DNA of 15,565 nucleotides, taken from Actinomycetes bacterium. Lineage in GTDB: Bacteria; Actinomycetota; Actinomycetes; Actinomycetales; Cellulomonadaceae. The notes below the pieces were generated by a model. That model was not told where the DNA came from. It did not search any database and worked only from the letters and a program-made list of their open reading frames with translations. Shown in pieces: positions 1 through 6,785 of the stretch. The DNA lies in the NCBI GenBank assembly GCA_023418375.1, contig JAEZZV010000042.1, positions 1 to 15,565 on the forward strand, in the 5' to 3' direction. Position 1 is the first letter of the stretch, and each line of letters starts with the position of its first letter. The translations under genes and the position numbers were made by a program.

Positions 1-1041
1 GGCCAGCACCGCGCACGACGCGGCGGCGTCCTCCCCCACGCCGGCCCCGAGCCGCAGCGGCGCGTGGACCGGCAGGCCGAGCACAGCCCGCGCGTGCAGC
101 GCGAACTCCGACAGGTCCTGGGAGACGAGCGTCACCAGGCCCGTGTCGTGCGGGCGTGGCGACACCTCGGAGAAGAGCACCCGGTCCCCCACGACGAACA
201 GCTCGACCCCGAAGACACCCCAGCCGCCGAGCGCCTCGGTGACCAGCGTGGCGACCCGCTGCGCCTCGGCCAGCACGCCATCCGGGAGCGGCGCCGGCTG
301 CCACGACTCGCGGTAGTCGCCGTCCACCTGGACGTGCCCGATCGGGTCGCAGAACACGGTGCCGCCGACATGCCGCACCGTGAGCAGGGTGATCTCGGAG
401 TCGAACTCGACGAAGCCCTCGACGATGCAGCGCACGGCCCGGCCGGCGGTGGCCACGCGGCCCCCGGTCTGCGCGTACTGCCAGGCCCGCGCCACGTCGT
501 CGGCGGCGCGCACCACCGACTGCCCCTTGCCGGAGGACGACATCACCGGCTTGACGACGCACGGCAGGCCGACGGCGTCGACCGCCGCGCGCAGCTCGTC
601 CTCGGACTCGACGAACCGGTAGGGCGACGTGGCCAGGCCGAGCTCCTCGGCGGCGAGCCGCCGGATGCCCTCGCGGTCCATCGTGAGCCGGGTGGCGCGC
701 GCCGTCGGCACCACCCGGACGCCCGCCGCCTCGACCTCGGCCAGCACACCGGTGGCGATCGCCTCGATCTCCGGCACGACGACGTCGGGCGCCTCGGCCG
801 CGAGCACCGCGCGCAGGGCATCAGCGTCCAGCATGTCGACGACGTGGGCGCGGTGCGCGACCTGCATCGCGGGCGCGTGGGCGTAGCGGTCGACGGCGAC
901 CAGCTCGGCGCCCAGCCGCTGCAGCTCGATCGCCACCTCCTTGCCGAGCTCGCCGGAGCCGAGCAGCACGACGCGGGTCGCGCCGGGGCTCAGCGGGGTG
1001 CCGAGGGTGACGGGCGGCGGGCCGGTGGGGACGTCGGTCAT
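1..1041 (-). CDS. purT: Formate-dependent phosphoribosylglycinamide formyltransferase PurT (3' end beyond window)
   Basis: ATP-grasp enzyme that uses formate and ATP to formylate GAR to FGAR, the folate-independent third step of cytosolic de novo purine synthesis. The frame is open from ATG 1041 to base 1 (347 codons). The N-terminal motif GSGELGKEVAIELQRLG, then DRYAPAPAMQVAHR, VPEIEAIAT, MDREGIRRLAAEELGL, KPVMSSSGKGQ, DGDYRESWQP and FSEVSPRPHDTG all match E. coli PurT as I remember it (about 392 residues), so roughly 50 C-terminal residues lie off the left edge. The start lies 5 nt after the permease stop and has only a weak Shine-Dalgarno, suggesting translational coupling in an operon with the upstream ABC genes. 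Identity is near certain; the start is well supported by the family N-terminus. Confidence 0.96.
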   Translation of the reverse strand, partial: MTDVPTGPPPVTLGTPLSPGATRVVLLGSGELGKEVAIELQRLGAELVAVDRYAHAPAMQVAHRAHVVDMLDADALRAVLAAEAPDVVVPEIEAIATGVLAEVEAAGVRVVPTARATRLTMDREGIRRLAAEELGLATSPYRFVESEDELRAAVDAVGLPCVVKPVMSSSGKGQSVVRAADDVARAWQYAQTGGRVATAGRAVRCIVEGFVEFDSEITLLTVRHVGGTVFCDPIGHVQVDGDYRESWQPAPLPDGVLAEAQRVATLVTEALGGWGVFGVELFVVGDRVLFSEVSPRPHDTGLVTLVSQDLSEFALHARAVLGLPVHAPLRLGAGVGEDAAASCAVLA

Positions 1042-1046
1042 GTGGG

Positions 1047-2291
1047 TCAGTCCGTCCCGCGCCAGGCCTGAGCCGCCTTCAGGCGCCCGGACGTGTGCAG
1101 CACCGACCCGGCGTACAGCCGGGCGCCCAGCCACACGAACACGGCCGACGTCGCCAGGACCACCACCGCCGCCACCGCCGGCTCCCACGCCTCCGCCGTC
1201 CCGAGCACGATCCGTGCGGGCATCAGCAGCGGTGCGGTGAACGGCACGTACGAGAGCAGCGTGCGCGTGCCTTCGTCGATCGGCAGCACCGCCGCGAAGA
1301 AGGGGACGATGACGAGGATCTGCATCAGCGCCGTCGTCGAGCTGAGCTCCTCCACGCGCGAGGCGAGCGAACCGCCCACGGCCCACAGGCACGACAGCAT
1401 GACGAAGCCGAGCAGGAAGAACAGCACGAACCACCCGGCCGATCCGACGAGCTGGGAGACGAGCGCGCTCTGCCCCGCCGCGACCGCACCGAGCAGGCCC
1501 GCGCCGACGATGACGACGACCTGCCCGGCTGCCATGATCGTGTTGCCGAGCACCTTGCCCGCGAGCAGCCAGCGCACCGGGATGGCCGCCACCAGCAGCT
1601 CCACGACGCGGGACTGCTTCTCCTCGACCACGCTCTGCGCGATCGACGTCCCGAACGTGAGCACGCTCAGGTAGAAGAGGAACGCGAACAGCAGCGCGAG
1701 CAGCTCGGGCGGCATCGTCCCCTCGTCGCGCGGCTCGAGGAGCTCGACCCGCGGCGGCGTCGGCTGGGTCAGGGACGCGACCTGCTCCGGCGAGAGCCCG
1801 CCCTCCTGCGCGGCCTGCGCCATCTGGAGCTCGTTCGACGCCGCTGTGACGAGCGTCTCGAGCTCGCTCGAGACCTCCCGCTGCCCCACGAGCCGCAGGT
1901 CGTCGAGCTCGCTGCCGAGCAGGGCGGCGGCGACGTCGCCGTCGTCGAGCAGCCGCTCGATGTCCACGCCGGGCTCGACCGTGACCGACGTGACGTCGGC
2001 GGCGGGCATGCCTCCCACGGTGAGGAGCTCGAGCGGACTGGTCGCGGCCGGCTCGTCCTGCGCCTGGGCGCCGAGCTCGGCCGCGAGGTCGATCACCTGC
2101 TCGGCGGCGTCGCCCTGCACGGCCACCCGCAGGTCGGGCACGCGCTGGCTGAGCAGCACCGGAAGCACCGTCGCGGCCGTGACCAGCAGGAGCATGAACG
2201 CCGTCGTCCACAGGAAGGCCTTGTCCCGCAGCTTGACGGCGATCTCCCGGCCCGCGACGACGCGGACGGTGGACCAGGCACGGGCGCTCAT
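1047..2291 (-). CDS. ABC-2 type transporter permease, NatB/YhaP-like
   Basis: Integral membrane subunit (414 aa) that would pair with the ATPase encoded just upstream, probably as an exporter. A first membrane helix (about residues 27-48) is followed by a soluble insert of roughly 145 residues (about 50-195) and then a cluster of about five hydrophobic segments from FAFLFYLSVLTFGTSIAQS onward. The conserved VVEEKQSRVVELL cytoplasmic segment follows the second helix. This one-helix, large insert, multi-helix layout is that of the ABC2_membrane_3 family (NatB, YhaP, LinI-like). ATG 2291 overlaps the ATPase stop in an ATGA arrangement, so the two are translationally coupled. The substrate is unknown; sodium/proton export (NatAB), lipids or antimicrobial peptides are family possibilities and the sequence does not discriminate. 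A longer in-frame extension upstream merely reads through the ATPase gene in another frame. Confidence 0.93.
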   Translation of the reverse strand: MSARAWSTVRVVAGREIAVKLRDKAFLWTTAFMLLLVTAATVLPVLLSQRVPDLRVAVQGDAAEQVIDLAAELGAQAQDEPAATSPLELLTVGGMPAADVTSVTVEPGVDIERLLDDGDVAAALLGSELDDLRLVGQREVSSELETLVTAASNELQMAQAAQEGGLSPEQVASLTQPTPPRVELLEPRDEGTMPPELLALLFAFLFYLSVLTFGTSIAQSVVEEKQSRVVELLVAAIPVRWLLAGKVLGNTIMAAGQVVVIVGAGLLGAVAAGQSALVSQLVGSAGWFVLFFLLGFVMLSCLWAVGGSLASRVEELSSTTALMQILVIVPFFAAVLPIDEGTRTLLSYVPFTAPLLMPARIVLGTAEAWEPAVAAVVVLATSAVFVWLGARLYAGSVLHTSGRLKAAQAWRGTD

Positions 2292-3253
2292 CGCACGGCC
2301 TCCCGGAAGATCTCGGCGAGCGTCGGCACCACCGGCGTGAACTCGCGCAGCCGCCCGCAGGACTGCGCGGCCGCGAGCAGCGCCTGGTCGTCCCCGTGCG
2401 GCCCCAGGTCGACGACGACGCCCGCGAGCTCGTCGTCCGTGACGCTCGCCCCGGAGCGGGCCGCCGTCGGGTCCTCGGCGGCCGCCGCCTCGGGCAGCCG
2501 GGCCACGAGCGCGGCGAGGAGCTCGGCCGCGGGGACGGGCACGCCGTCGGGACGCTCGACCACCACGCGGTAGTGGCGGCCGGTCCGGGCGGCGCGCAGG
2601 TCGCCGGCGTCGCCCGCGGCCACCACGCGACCGTGGTGGATGATCACGACGTCGTCGCACAGTCGCTCGACCAGCTCGAGCTGGTGGGACGAGAACAGCA
2701 CCGGCACCCCCGCCTCTGCGTGCGCGTGCAGCAGGGCGCCCATCGCGTCGATCGCGAGCGGGTCGAGGCCGGAGAAGGGCTCGTCGAGGACGAGGGCGAT
2801 CGGGTCGTGCACCAGCGCCGCCGCGACCTGGACGCGCTGCTGGTTGCCCAGGGAGAGCGTCTGCAGGTGGTCGTCGGCGCGGTCGGCCAGGCCGAGCTCC
2901 TCGAGCAGCTCGTGGGTGCGCCGGCGCGCGGTCGCGAGGTCGAGCCCGTGCACGCGACCCAGGTAGACGAGCTGGTCGGCGACCTTCATCTTGGGGTAGA
3001 GGCCGCGCTCCTCGGGCATGTAGCCGAAGCGCGCCCGCACCGGCAGCGTCAGCGGCGTCCCGCCCATCTCGACGCGCCCGGCGTCCGGCGCGAGCACACC
3101 GAGGATGATCCGCATCGCCGTCGTCTTGCCGGCGCCGTTCGCGCCGATGAACCCGGTGGTGCGGCCGGGCCGCACGGCGAAGCTCACCTCGTCGAGCGCC
3201 ACGTGCTCGCCGAACGCCCGGCTCACCCCGACGAGCCTCAGCTCCCTGTCCAC
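2288..3253 (-). CDS. ABC transporter ATP-binding protein, NatA/YhaQ-like
   Basis: Cytoplasmic ATPase subunit (321 aa) that powers the adjacent permease. Visible motifs: Walker A GANGAGKTT (about 37-45), a GYMPEERGLY segment at the Q-loop position (about 78-87, with Glu in place of the usual Gln, as is common in NatA relatives), signature LSLGNQQR (about 133-140), Walker B ALVLDE (153-158), D-loop SGLDP and H-loop SSHQ (His190). The C-terminal ~100 residues end in TPVVPTLAEIFREAV, the DUF4162-like tail of NatA-type ATPases. I chose GTG 3253 because it follows GGGAAGGG by 5 nt and gives the normal family N-terminus; a start at 3361 would add 36 residues of low-complexity Gly/Arg/Pro sequence derived from a 12-bp tandem repeat. 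The stop overlaps the permease start by 4 bp. Confidence 0.94.
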   Translation of the reverse strand: MDRELRLVGVSRAFGEHVALDEVSFAVRPGRTTGFIGANGAGKTTAMRIILGVLAPDAGRVEMGGTPLTLPVRARFGYMPEERGLYPKMKVADQLVYLGRVHGLDLATARRRTHELLEELGLADRADDHLQTLSLGNQQRVQVAAALVHDPIALVLDEPFSGLDPLAIDAMGALLHAHAEAGVPVLFSSHQLELVERLCDDVVIIHHGRVVAAGDAGDLRAARTGRHYRVVVERPDGVPVPAAELLAALVARLPEAAAAEDPTAARSGASVTDDELAGVVVDLGPHGDDQALLAAAQSCGRLREFTPVVPTLAEIFREAVR

Positions 3254-3263
3254 GCGCGCCCTT

Positions 3264-3293
3264 CCCGCTGGTCGTCCCGCTGGCCGTCCCGCC
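3264..3293. repeat. 12-bp tandem repeat, about 2.5 units
   Basis: Units cccgctggtcgt and cccgctggccgt, followed by the first six bases of a third unit with one mismatch, sit between the DedA gene and the ABC ATPase. They lie immediately upstream of, and overlap, the Shine-Dalgarno of the ATPase (GGGAAGGG at 3259-3266). Confidence 0.7.
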
Positions 3294-3304
3294 CACACCG
3301 ACGC

Positions 3305-3320
3305 GCCGGGCGCACCCGGC
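3305..3320. other. Short hairpin in the ABC-operon leader
   Basis: GCCGGG and CCCGGC, 6-bp perfect arms with a 4-nt loop, lie in the inferred 5' leader of the ABC operon. There is no following T-run. It could be an mRNA-stabilising stem or chance in GC-rich DNA. Confidence 0.35.
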
Positions 3321-3333
3321 CGTCCCTCCCGGA

Positions 3334-3339
3334 ACCCTA
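3334..3339 (-). promoter_or_regulatory. Candidate -10 box for the ABC/purT operon
   Basis: TAGGGT on the minus strand matches the TANNNT -10 pattern used elsewhere in the window. It would place a start site near 3327 and a leader of about 74 nt before GTG 3253. No convincing -35 is visible. The leader would contain the hairpin at 3305-3320 and the 12-bp repeats at 3264-3293. Confidence 0.4.
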
Positions 3340-3426
3340 CCGACGCGGTCGGCACCGGCACGGGACCCTCACGACCTCGCCACCATCGCCCCTCCTGCCG
3401 GCGCGGCTGCGTGCCACGCCGCCCCG

Positions 3427-3432
3427 TACCCT
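3427..3432 (+). promoter_or_regulatory. -10 box of a leaderless promoter for the DedA gene
   Basis: TACCCT ends 6 nt before GTG 3439, so transcription would begin at or next to the start codon. The six bases between are too few for a Shine-Dalgarno in a leader. No clear -35 is seen. Confidence 0.55.
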
Positions 3433-3438
3433 GGGTGG

Positions 3439-4161
3439 GTGACCCCCCTGCTGGAGACCCTCGTCGCGCACGGCCCGGTGCAGACCCTCGGCCCGGACTG
3501 GCTCGACGCCGAGAACCTCATCTCGTCGTTCGGCTCGTACGCGCTGATCGGCGTCGTGCTCGTCGTGTTCATCGAGACGGGGCTGCTCTTCCCGTTCCTG
3601 CCGGGCGACTCGCTCCTGTTCACGGCGGGCATGCTCATCGCGCACGACGAGATCGGCGTCCCGCTGTGGGTCATGTGCCTGGCGCTCTTCGCCGCGGCGT
3701 TCCTCGGCGACCAGACCGCCTACGTCATCGGGCGCAAGGCGGGGCCCAAGCTCTTCAACCGGCCCGACTCGCGGTTCTTCAAGCAGCAGTACATCGACCA
3801 GACGTACGCGTACTTCGACAAGTACGGCGGCCGGACGATCATCATCGCGAGGTTCGTGCCCTTCGTGCGGACGTACGCCCCGGTCGCGGCCGGCGTCGGC
3901 AAGATGCACTACCGGCACTTCGTGTCGTTCAACGTGATCGGCGCGTTCCTGTGGGGCGTCGGCGTCACCGTGCTCGGCTACCTGCTCGGCAACGTCACCT
4001 TCATCAAGGACAACATCGAGCTGATCGCCATCGGCATCGTCGCCGTGTCGGTGATCCCGATCGTCGTCGAGGTGCTCCGTCAGCGCAGCAAGGCCCGCGA
4101 CGCGCGGTACGACGAGCCCGCCGAGCGGGCCCGCGTCGCGACGGAGGACATCGAGGGCTGA
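3439..4161 (+). CDS. DedA-family (VTT/SNARE-associated) membrane protein
   Basis: Polytopic inner-membrane protein (240 aa) of the DedA family, whose members act in proton-dependent membrane homeostasis and undecaprenyl-phosphate or lipid recycling. Family hallmarks are present: FIETGLLFPFLPGDSLL (residues 44-60), with the acidic pair Glu46 and Asp57, and ARFVPFVRTYAPVAAGVGKM (137-156), with Arg138 and Arg144 at the positions of the functional arginines in E. coli DedA proteins. FNVIGAFLWGVGVTVLGYLLG (164-184) follows, then a last helix (about 194-213). The charged C-terminal tail is cytoplasmic. GTG start is inferred from the leaderless promoter. It is a single-gene unit, divergent from the ABC operon and convergent with the phzF-like gene. 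Length is normal for the family. Confidence 0.94.
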   Translation: MTPLLETLVAHGPVQTLGPDWLDAENLISSFGSYALIGVVLVVFIETGLLFPFLPGDSLLFTAGMLIAHDEIGVPLWVMCLALFAAAFLGDQTAYVIGRKAGPKLFNRPDSRFFKQQYIDQTYAYFDKYGGRTIIIARFVPFVRTYAPVAAGVGKMHYRHFVSFNVIGAFLWGVGVTVLGYLLGNVTFIKDNIELIAIGIVAVSVIPIVVEVLRQRSKARDARYDEPAERARVATEDIEG

Positions 4162-4179
4162 GCGCCGGTCACGAGGCGC

Positions 4180-4196
4180 GCCGGGCGAGGCCCGGC
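4180..4196. terminator. Hairpin between convergent DedA and PhzF-like genes
   Basis: GCCGGGC-gag-GCCCGGC is a perfect 7-bp stem with a 3-nt loop, placed in the 45-nt gap between two convergent stop codons. There is no T-run on either side, so it would be a U-less, possibly bidirectional terminator of the kind common in high-GC actinobacteria. Confidence 0.6.
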
Positions 4197-4206
4197 CGTC
4201 GCACCG

Positions 4207-5103
4207 TCAGGCCAGGTAGACCCCGTCGATCCGCACGGTCGCGCTGCCCCCGAACTCGACGACGCCGCCGGGCGCACGCAGGTGCACGGCGTTGAAGACC
4301 TTGTCCGCACCGCCCTGCTCCACGCGGCCCGGCGACCCGTCCCAGAGGCCGTTGTCGAGCAGGTAGTAGCCGAGCGCGCTGTTCCCGGAGCCTGTCGCTG
4401 GGTCCTCCAGGTACCCGAACCTGGGCGCGAAGACCCGCGTGTGCGCGAGGTTTCCCGGCTCGGCCACCTCCCGCGAGAAGGCCAGCACGATGTCGACGTC
4501 GTGCGCGAGGCAGAACGCGCGCAGGGCGGGCTCGTCGGGCCGCAGGGCGACCTCGGTCCCGAGCGCGCGGACCGGGACCAGCAGCGTGCGCAGGCCCGCG
4601 TCGATCACGTCGATCGGCAGCGTGGGGTCGAGCTCGCCGGCCGGCACGCCCAGCGCCGCCGCGACGGCGTCGGGGCCGAGATCGGTGCCCAGCCGGACCG
4701 GCGCGGGCGCGGTGATGAAGACGGCGTCGTCCTCGCGGATCCGGTTGCGCAGCGTCAGGGTGCCCTTGCGGCGGGTCCGCAACGTCACCTCGTCCTGCGC
4801 CAGGAGCGTGGGGGTGTCCCGGACCAGGGAGTACAGGCAGGCGATCGTGCCGTGCCCGCAGAAGTCCACCTCGCACTCCGACGACCAGTACTCCAGGCCG
4901 ACGGCACCGTCGTCCTCCACTCTCGCGTACACGACCTCGGAGACGAACCCCCGGTGCTCGCGGGCGATGGCGAGCATCCGGTCGTCGTCGAGGTGCTGGC
5001 CAGGCGCCAGGAAGAGGCACGCGGCGGGGTTGCCCGCGGACCCGGACGCCGTGAACGCGTCGATCTTCTGGTAGCGGATCGCGGTCGTCGCGTCCTGGGC
5101 CAT
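4207..5103 (-). CDS. PhzF-family isomerase/epimerase-like protein
   Basis: Cytosolic protein (298 aa) of the PhzF fold, a diaminopimelate-epimerase-like two-domain enzyme family of largely unassigned substrates; phenazine PhzF isomerises dihydrohydroxyanthranilate. Hallmarks: YQKIDAFTASGSAGNPAAC at 11-29, GFVSEVV with the candidate catalytic Glu56, CGHGT (82-86) and EDPATGSGN (233-241), the second active-site loop. Length matches the family. ATG 5103 is fixed by a strong Shine-Dalgarno AGGAGGT at 5111-5117 with a 7-nt spacer. No phenazine or other biosynthetic neighbours are present, so a role in secondary metabolism is not supported; it is a stand-alone gene. Catalytic activity is inferred only from retained motifs. 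Confidence 0.93.
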   Translation of the reverse strand: MAQDATTAIRYQKIDAFTASGSAGNPAACLFLAPGQHLDDDRMLAIAREHRGFVSEVVYARVEDDGAVGLEYWSSECEVDFCGHGTIACLYSLVRDTPTLLAQDEVTLRTRRKGTLTLRNRIREDDAVFITAPAPVRLGTDLGPDAVAAALGVPAGELDPTLPIDVIDAGLRTLLVPVRALGTEVALRPDEPALRAFCLAHDVDIVLAFSREVAEPGNLAHTRVFAPRFGYLEDPATGSGNSALGYYLLDNGLWDGSPGRVEQGGADKVFNAVHLRAPGGVVEFGGSATVRIDGVYLA

Positions 5104-5110
5104 GCGCCGG

Positions 5111-5117
5111 ACCTCCT
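5111..5117 (-). promoter_or_regulatory. Strong Shine-Dalgarno of the PhzF-like gene
   Basis: AGGAGGT with a 7-nt spacer fixes ATG 5103. It contrasts with the neighbouring genes that lack any Shine-Dalgarno and appear leaderless. Confidence 0.85.
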
Positions 5118-5188
5118 GCCGTGGTGCGGCCGTCGCGGCCGTCGTGCCGACTGTGCTGGGACGGCGATCTTCCTATCGCACGCGGTCG

Positions 5189-5200
5189 CGGGTTGACCCG
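5189..5200. other. Small inverted repeat between phzF-like and ywiC-like genes
   Basis: CGGGT-TG-ACCCG is a 5-bp-arm dyad in the 144-nt divergent intergenic region. The same region also holds a duplicated CGGCCGTCG (about 5127-5143). Either could be an operator, but both are short. The embedded TTGACC lies 36 bp from the ywiC -10, too far to be its -35. Confidence 0.25.
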
Positions 5201-5234
5201 GACTTTCCCGCCCCTCGGTCAGTGCCCCGCCATC

Positions 5235-5240
5235 TAGGCT
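5235..5240 (+). promoter_or_regulatory. -10 box of a leaderless promoter for the YwiC-like gene
   Basis: TAGGCT ends 7 nt before ATG 5248, with no Shine-Dalgarno between. No good -35 lies at the expected distance. Confidence 0.6.
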
Positions 5241-5247
5241 GCCGACC

Positions 5248-6081
5248 ATGCCTCCTGCGGTTCCCCCCGGTCAGGTCGCTGACGGCGCTTCGCCCGCCCG
5301 TCCCGGCCGGCCCGCGCGGCCGAAGCGCCGCTCGCTGCGGCGGTGGGTCCCGAACCAGCACGGCGCGTGGGCGATGCTCGTGCTGCCGCTCGGCGTCGGC
5401 GCGCTGCGGGGCGAGGTCGGCTGGCTGCACCTGTGGCTCCTGGTGGCGTGGCTCGTCGCCTACCTCGCCTACTTCGCGGCGACGGTGTGGCTGAAGTCCG
5501 GCCGCAAGGCGCGGTACCTCCTCCCGGTCCAGGTCTACGGCGGGGTCCTCGCCGTCGCCGGCGGCGGGCTGCTCATCGCAGAGCCGGAGCTGCTGCGCTG
5601 GGGCGTCGTCTTCGCGCCGCTCCTCGCGGCGAGCCTGGTCTACTCCGCGCGCCGCGCCGAGCGCGCGGTGGCCAACGACGTGCTCACCATCGTCGCGACC
5701 AGCCTGATGGCCGTCATCGCCTACGGCCTCGGCGCGCCCGACGACGGCGCCTGGCTCCCGGGGGCCGGGCACGTCCCGGGCTGGGCCCTGGCCGCCGCGG
5801 CGGCGGCCTACCTGGTCGGCACCGCGCTGTACGTCAAGACGATGATCCGCGAGCGCGGGAACCGGGCCATGTACGCGGCATCGGTCGTGTACCACGTGGC
5901 CGTCGCGGCGGTGTTCGCGTGGTGGCTGCCGTTCGTCGGCGCGTTCCTCGCGGTGATGGCCGTGCGCGCCTGCCTGGTGCCGCAGCACTGGCCGAGGGCC
6001 CGGCCCGCCGCCATCGGCGTCGCCGAGGTGGTCTGCACGGTCGCCCTCGCCGCGATCCTGCTGGCGCTGCCGCTCGTCTGA
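5248..6081 (+). CDS. YwiC-like integral membrane protein
   Basis: Polytopic membrane protein (277 aa). The segment VPNQHGAWAMLVLPLGVG (about 34-51) is the signature I associate with the YwiC-like family, first named in Bacillus and common in actinobacteria. Its molecular function is not established. An N-terminal basic, Pro-rich cytoplasmic stretch (1-33) precedes about eight hydrophobic segments spread to the C-terminus. The loop YSARRAERAVANDVLTI and the later LYVKTMIRERGNR are charged cytoplasmic-type segments, with an arrangement reminiscent of prenyltransferase-like membrane proteins. I see no DxxxD motif that would support UbiA activity. Start ATG 5248 is supported by the leaderless promoter. 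It is transcribed alone and converges on lemA. Confidence 0.88.
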   Translation: MPPAVPPGQVADGASPARPGRPARPKRRSLRRWVPNQHGAWAMLVLPLGVGALRGEVGWLHLWLLVAWLVAYLAYFAATVWLKSGRKARYLLPVQVYGGVLAVAGGGLLIAEPELLRWGVVFAPLLAASLVYSARRAERAVANDVLTIVATSLMAVIAYGLGAPDDGAWLPGAGHVPGWALAAAAAAYLVGTALYVKTMIRERGNRAMYAASVVYHVAVAAVFAWWLPFVGAFLAVMAVRACLVPQHWPRARPAAIGVAEVVCTVALAAILLALPLV

Positions 6082-6097
6082 GGGTGCCCGCAGGCCC

Positions 6098-6113
6098 GAC
6101 GGCGCTCGCCGTC
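6098..6113. terminator. Hairpin between convergent ywiC-like gene and lemA
   Basis: GACGGC-gctc-GCCGTC (6-bp arms, 4-nt loop) sits in the 57-nt gap between convergent stops. An outer AGGGT (6081-6085) / ACCCT (6116-6120) pair could extend it. No T-run is present; a bidirectional U-less terminator is likely. Confidence 0.5.
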
Positions 6114-6138
6114 AGACCCTGATCCCGGGCGGGGTCGC

Positions 6139-6723
6139 TCAGGCGCCGGCGGTCCCGAAGTCGACGGTCGGGACGGCGCGGACGGCCGGGTCCTCGGTCT
6201 CGAAGTACTCGGCACGCGTAAAGCCGAACCAGCCGGCGATGATGTTCGACGGGAACGACTCGACCTTGGTGTTCAGCTGGCGCACGTTCGCGTTGTAGAA
6301 GCGCCGGCCGGCCGCGATCCGGTCCTCGGTGTTCGTCAGCTCGGCCTGCAGAGCCAGGAAGTTGTCGGCGGCGCGCAGCTGCGGGTATGCCTCGGCGACC
6401 GCGAACAGCCGGCCGAGCGCGGCGGTGAGCTGGTTCTCCTGGGCGGCCTGCTCGGCCGGGCTCGACCCGGGGGCGGCCGCCGCCGCGCGCGCGGCGGTCA
6501 CCTCCTCGAACACCGAGCGCTCGTGCGCCGCGTAGCCCTTGACCGTCTCGACGAGGTTCGGGATCAGGTCGTGCCGCCGGTGCAGCTCGACGTCGATCTG
6601 CCGCCAGGCCTCCTGCACCAGGTTCCGCAGCCGGACGAACCCGTTGTAGGTCGCCACGCCCCAGACCACGGCGATCAGGGCGAGCGCGAGGATGACGATC
6701 AGAACGATGCCGACCAGTTCCAC
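6139..6723 (-). CDS. lemA: LemA family protein
   Basis: Single-pass membrane protein (194 aa). One N-terminal helix (about residues 4-24) is followed by a helical-bundle domain: VATYNGFVRLRNLVQEAWRQ (23-42), IDVELHRRHDLIPNLVETVKGY (43-64), a linker rich in Ala and Gln, AYPQLRAADNFLALQAELTNTEDRI (112-136), then RRFYNANVRQLNTKVESFPSNIIA (140-163). This is a textbook LemA; the biochemical role of the family is unresolved, though it recurs beside DUF3137, TPM-domain or protease genes. GTG 6723 is chosen because GGAGGA lies 4 nt upstream and the next upstream codons have no family resemblance. It follows the four-paralog cluster by 62 nt and may be co-transcribed with it or use its own promoter. 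Confidence 0.95.
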   Translation of the reverse strand: MELVGIVLIVILALALIAVVWGVATYNGFVRLRNLVQEAWRQIDVELHRRHDLIPNLVETVKGYAAHERSVFEEVTAARAAAAAPGSSPAEQAAQENQLTAALGRLFAVAEAYPQLRAADNFLALQAELTNTEDRIAAGRRFYNANVRQLNTKVESFPSNIIAGWFGFTRAEYFETEDPAVRAVPTVDFGTAGA

Positions 6724-6727
6724 GAAG

Positions 6728-6733
6728 TCCTCC
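6728..6733 (-). promoter_or_regulatory. Shine-Dalgarno of lemA
   Basis: GGAGGA with a 4-nt spacer supports GTG 6723 as the lemA start. Confidence 0.7.
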
Positions 6734-6750
6734 AGGTGAGAGTCGAGGCG

Positions 6751-6756
6751 ATCGTA
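6751..6756 (-). promoter_or_regulatory. Candidate -10 box for lemA
   Basis: TACGAT, close to the consensus -10, lies in the 62-nt gap between paralog A and lemA. It would give a leader of about 20 nt holding the Shine-Dalgarno. No -35 is recognisable. It suggests lemA can be expressed independently of the upstream cluster. Confidence 0.45.
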
Positions 6757-6785
6757 GCCAGGGGAGCGCGACCCCGGACGGGCCT

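Noticed and set aside
64..1071. Plus-strand open frame of 335 codons
   Set aside because: It is antisense to purT, whose minus-strand frame has clear family motifs; the plus frame is Arg/His/Asp-rich shadow sequence typical of high-GC DNA.
1095..2573. Plus-strand 492-codon frame
   Set aside because: Antisense to the permease and ATPase genes; low-complexity composition and no family motifs.
3264..3293. CRISPR-like repeat
   Set aside because: Units are contiguous 12-mers without spacers; it is a simple tandem repeat.
1047..3296. A single 749-codon minus-strand frame suggesting an ATPase-permease fusion
   Set aside because: Only the part from ATG 2291 is permease-like. Upstream of that the frame runs through the ATPase gene out of its coding frame, giving Arg/Ala/Gly-rich nonsense.
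4207..5103. Phenazine biosynthesis locus
   Set aside because: Only a generic PhzF-fold gene is present; no other phz genes or secondary-metabolism genes adjoin it.
5193..5198. TTGACC as a -35 for the YwiC-like gene
   Set aside because: The spacing to TAGGCT is 36 bp, about twice what a sigma-70-type promoter allows.
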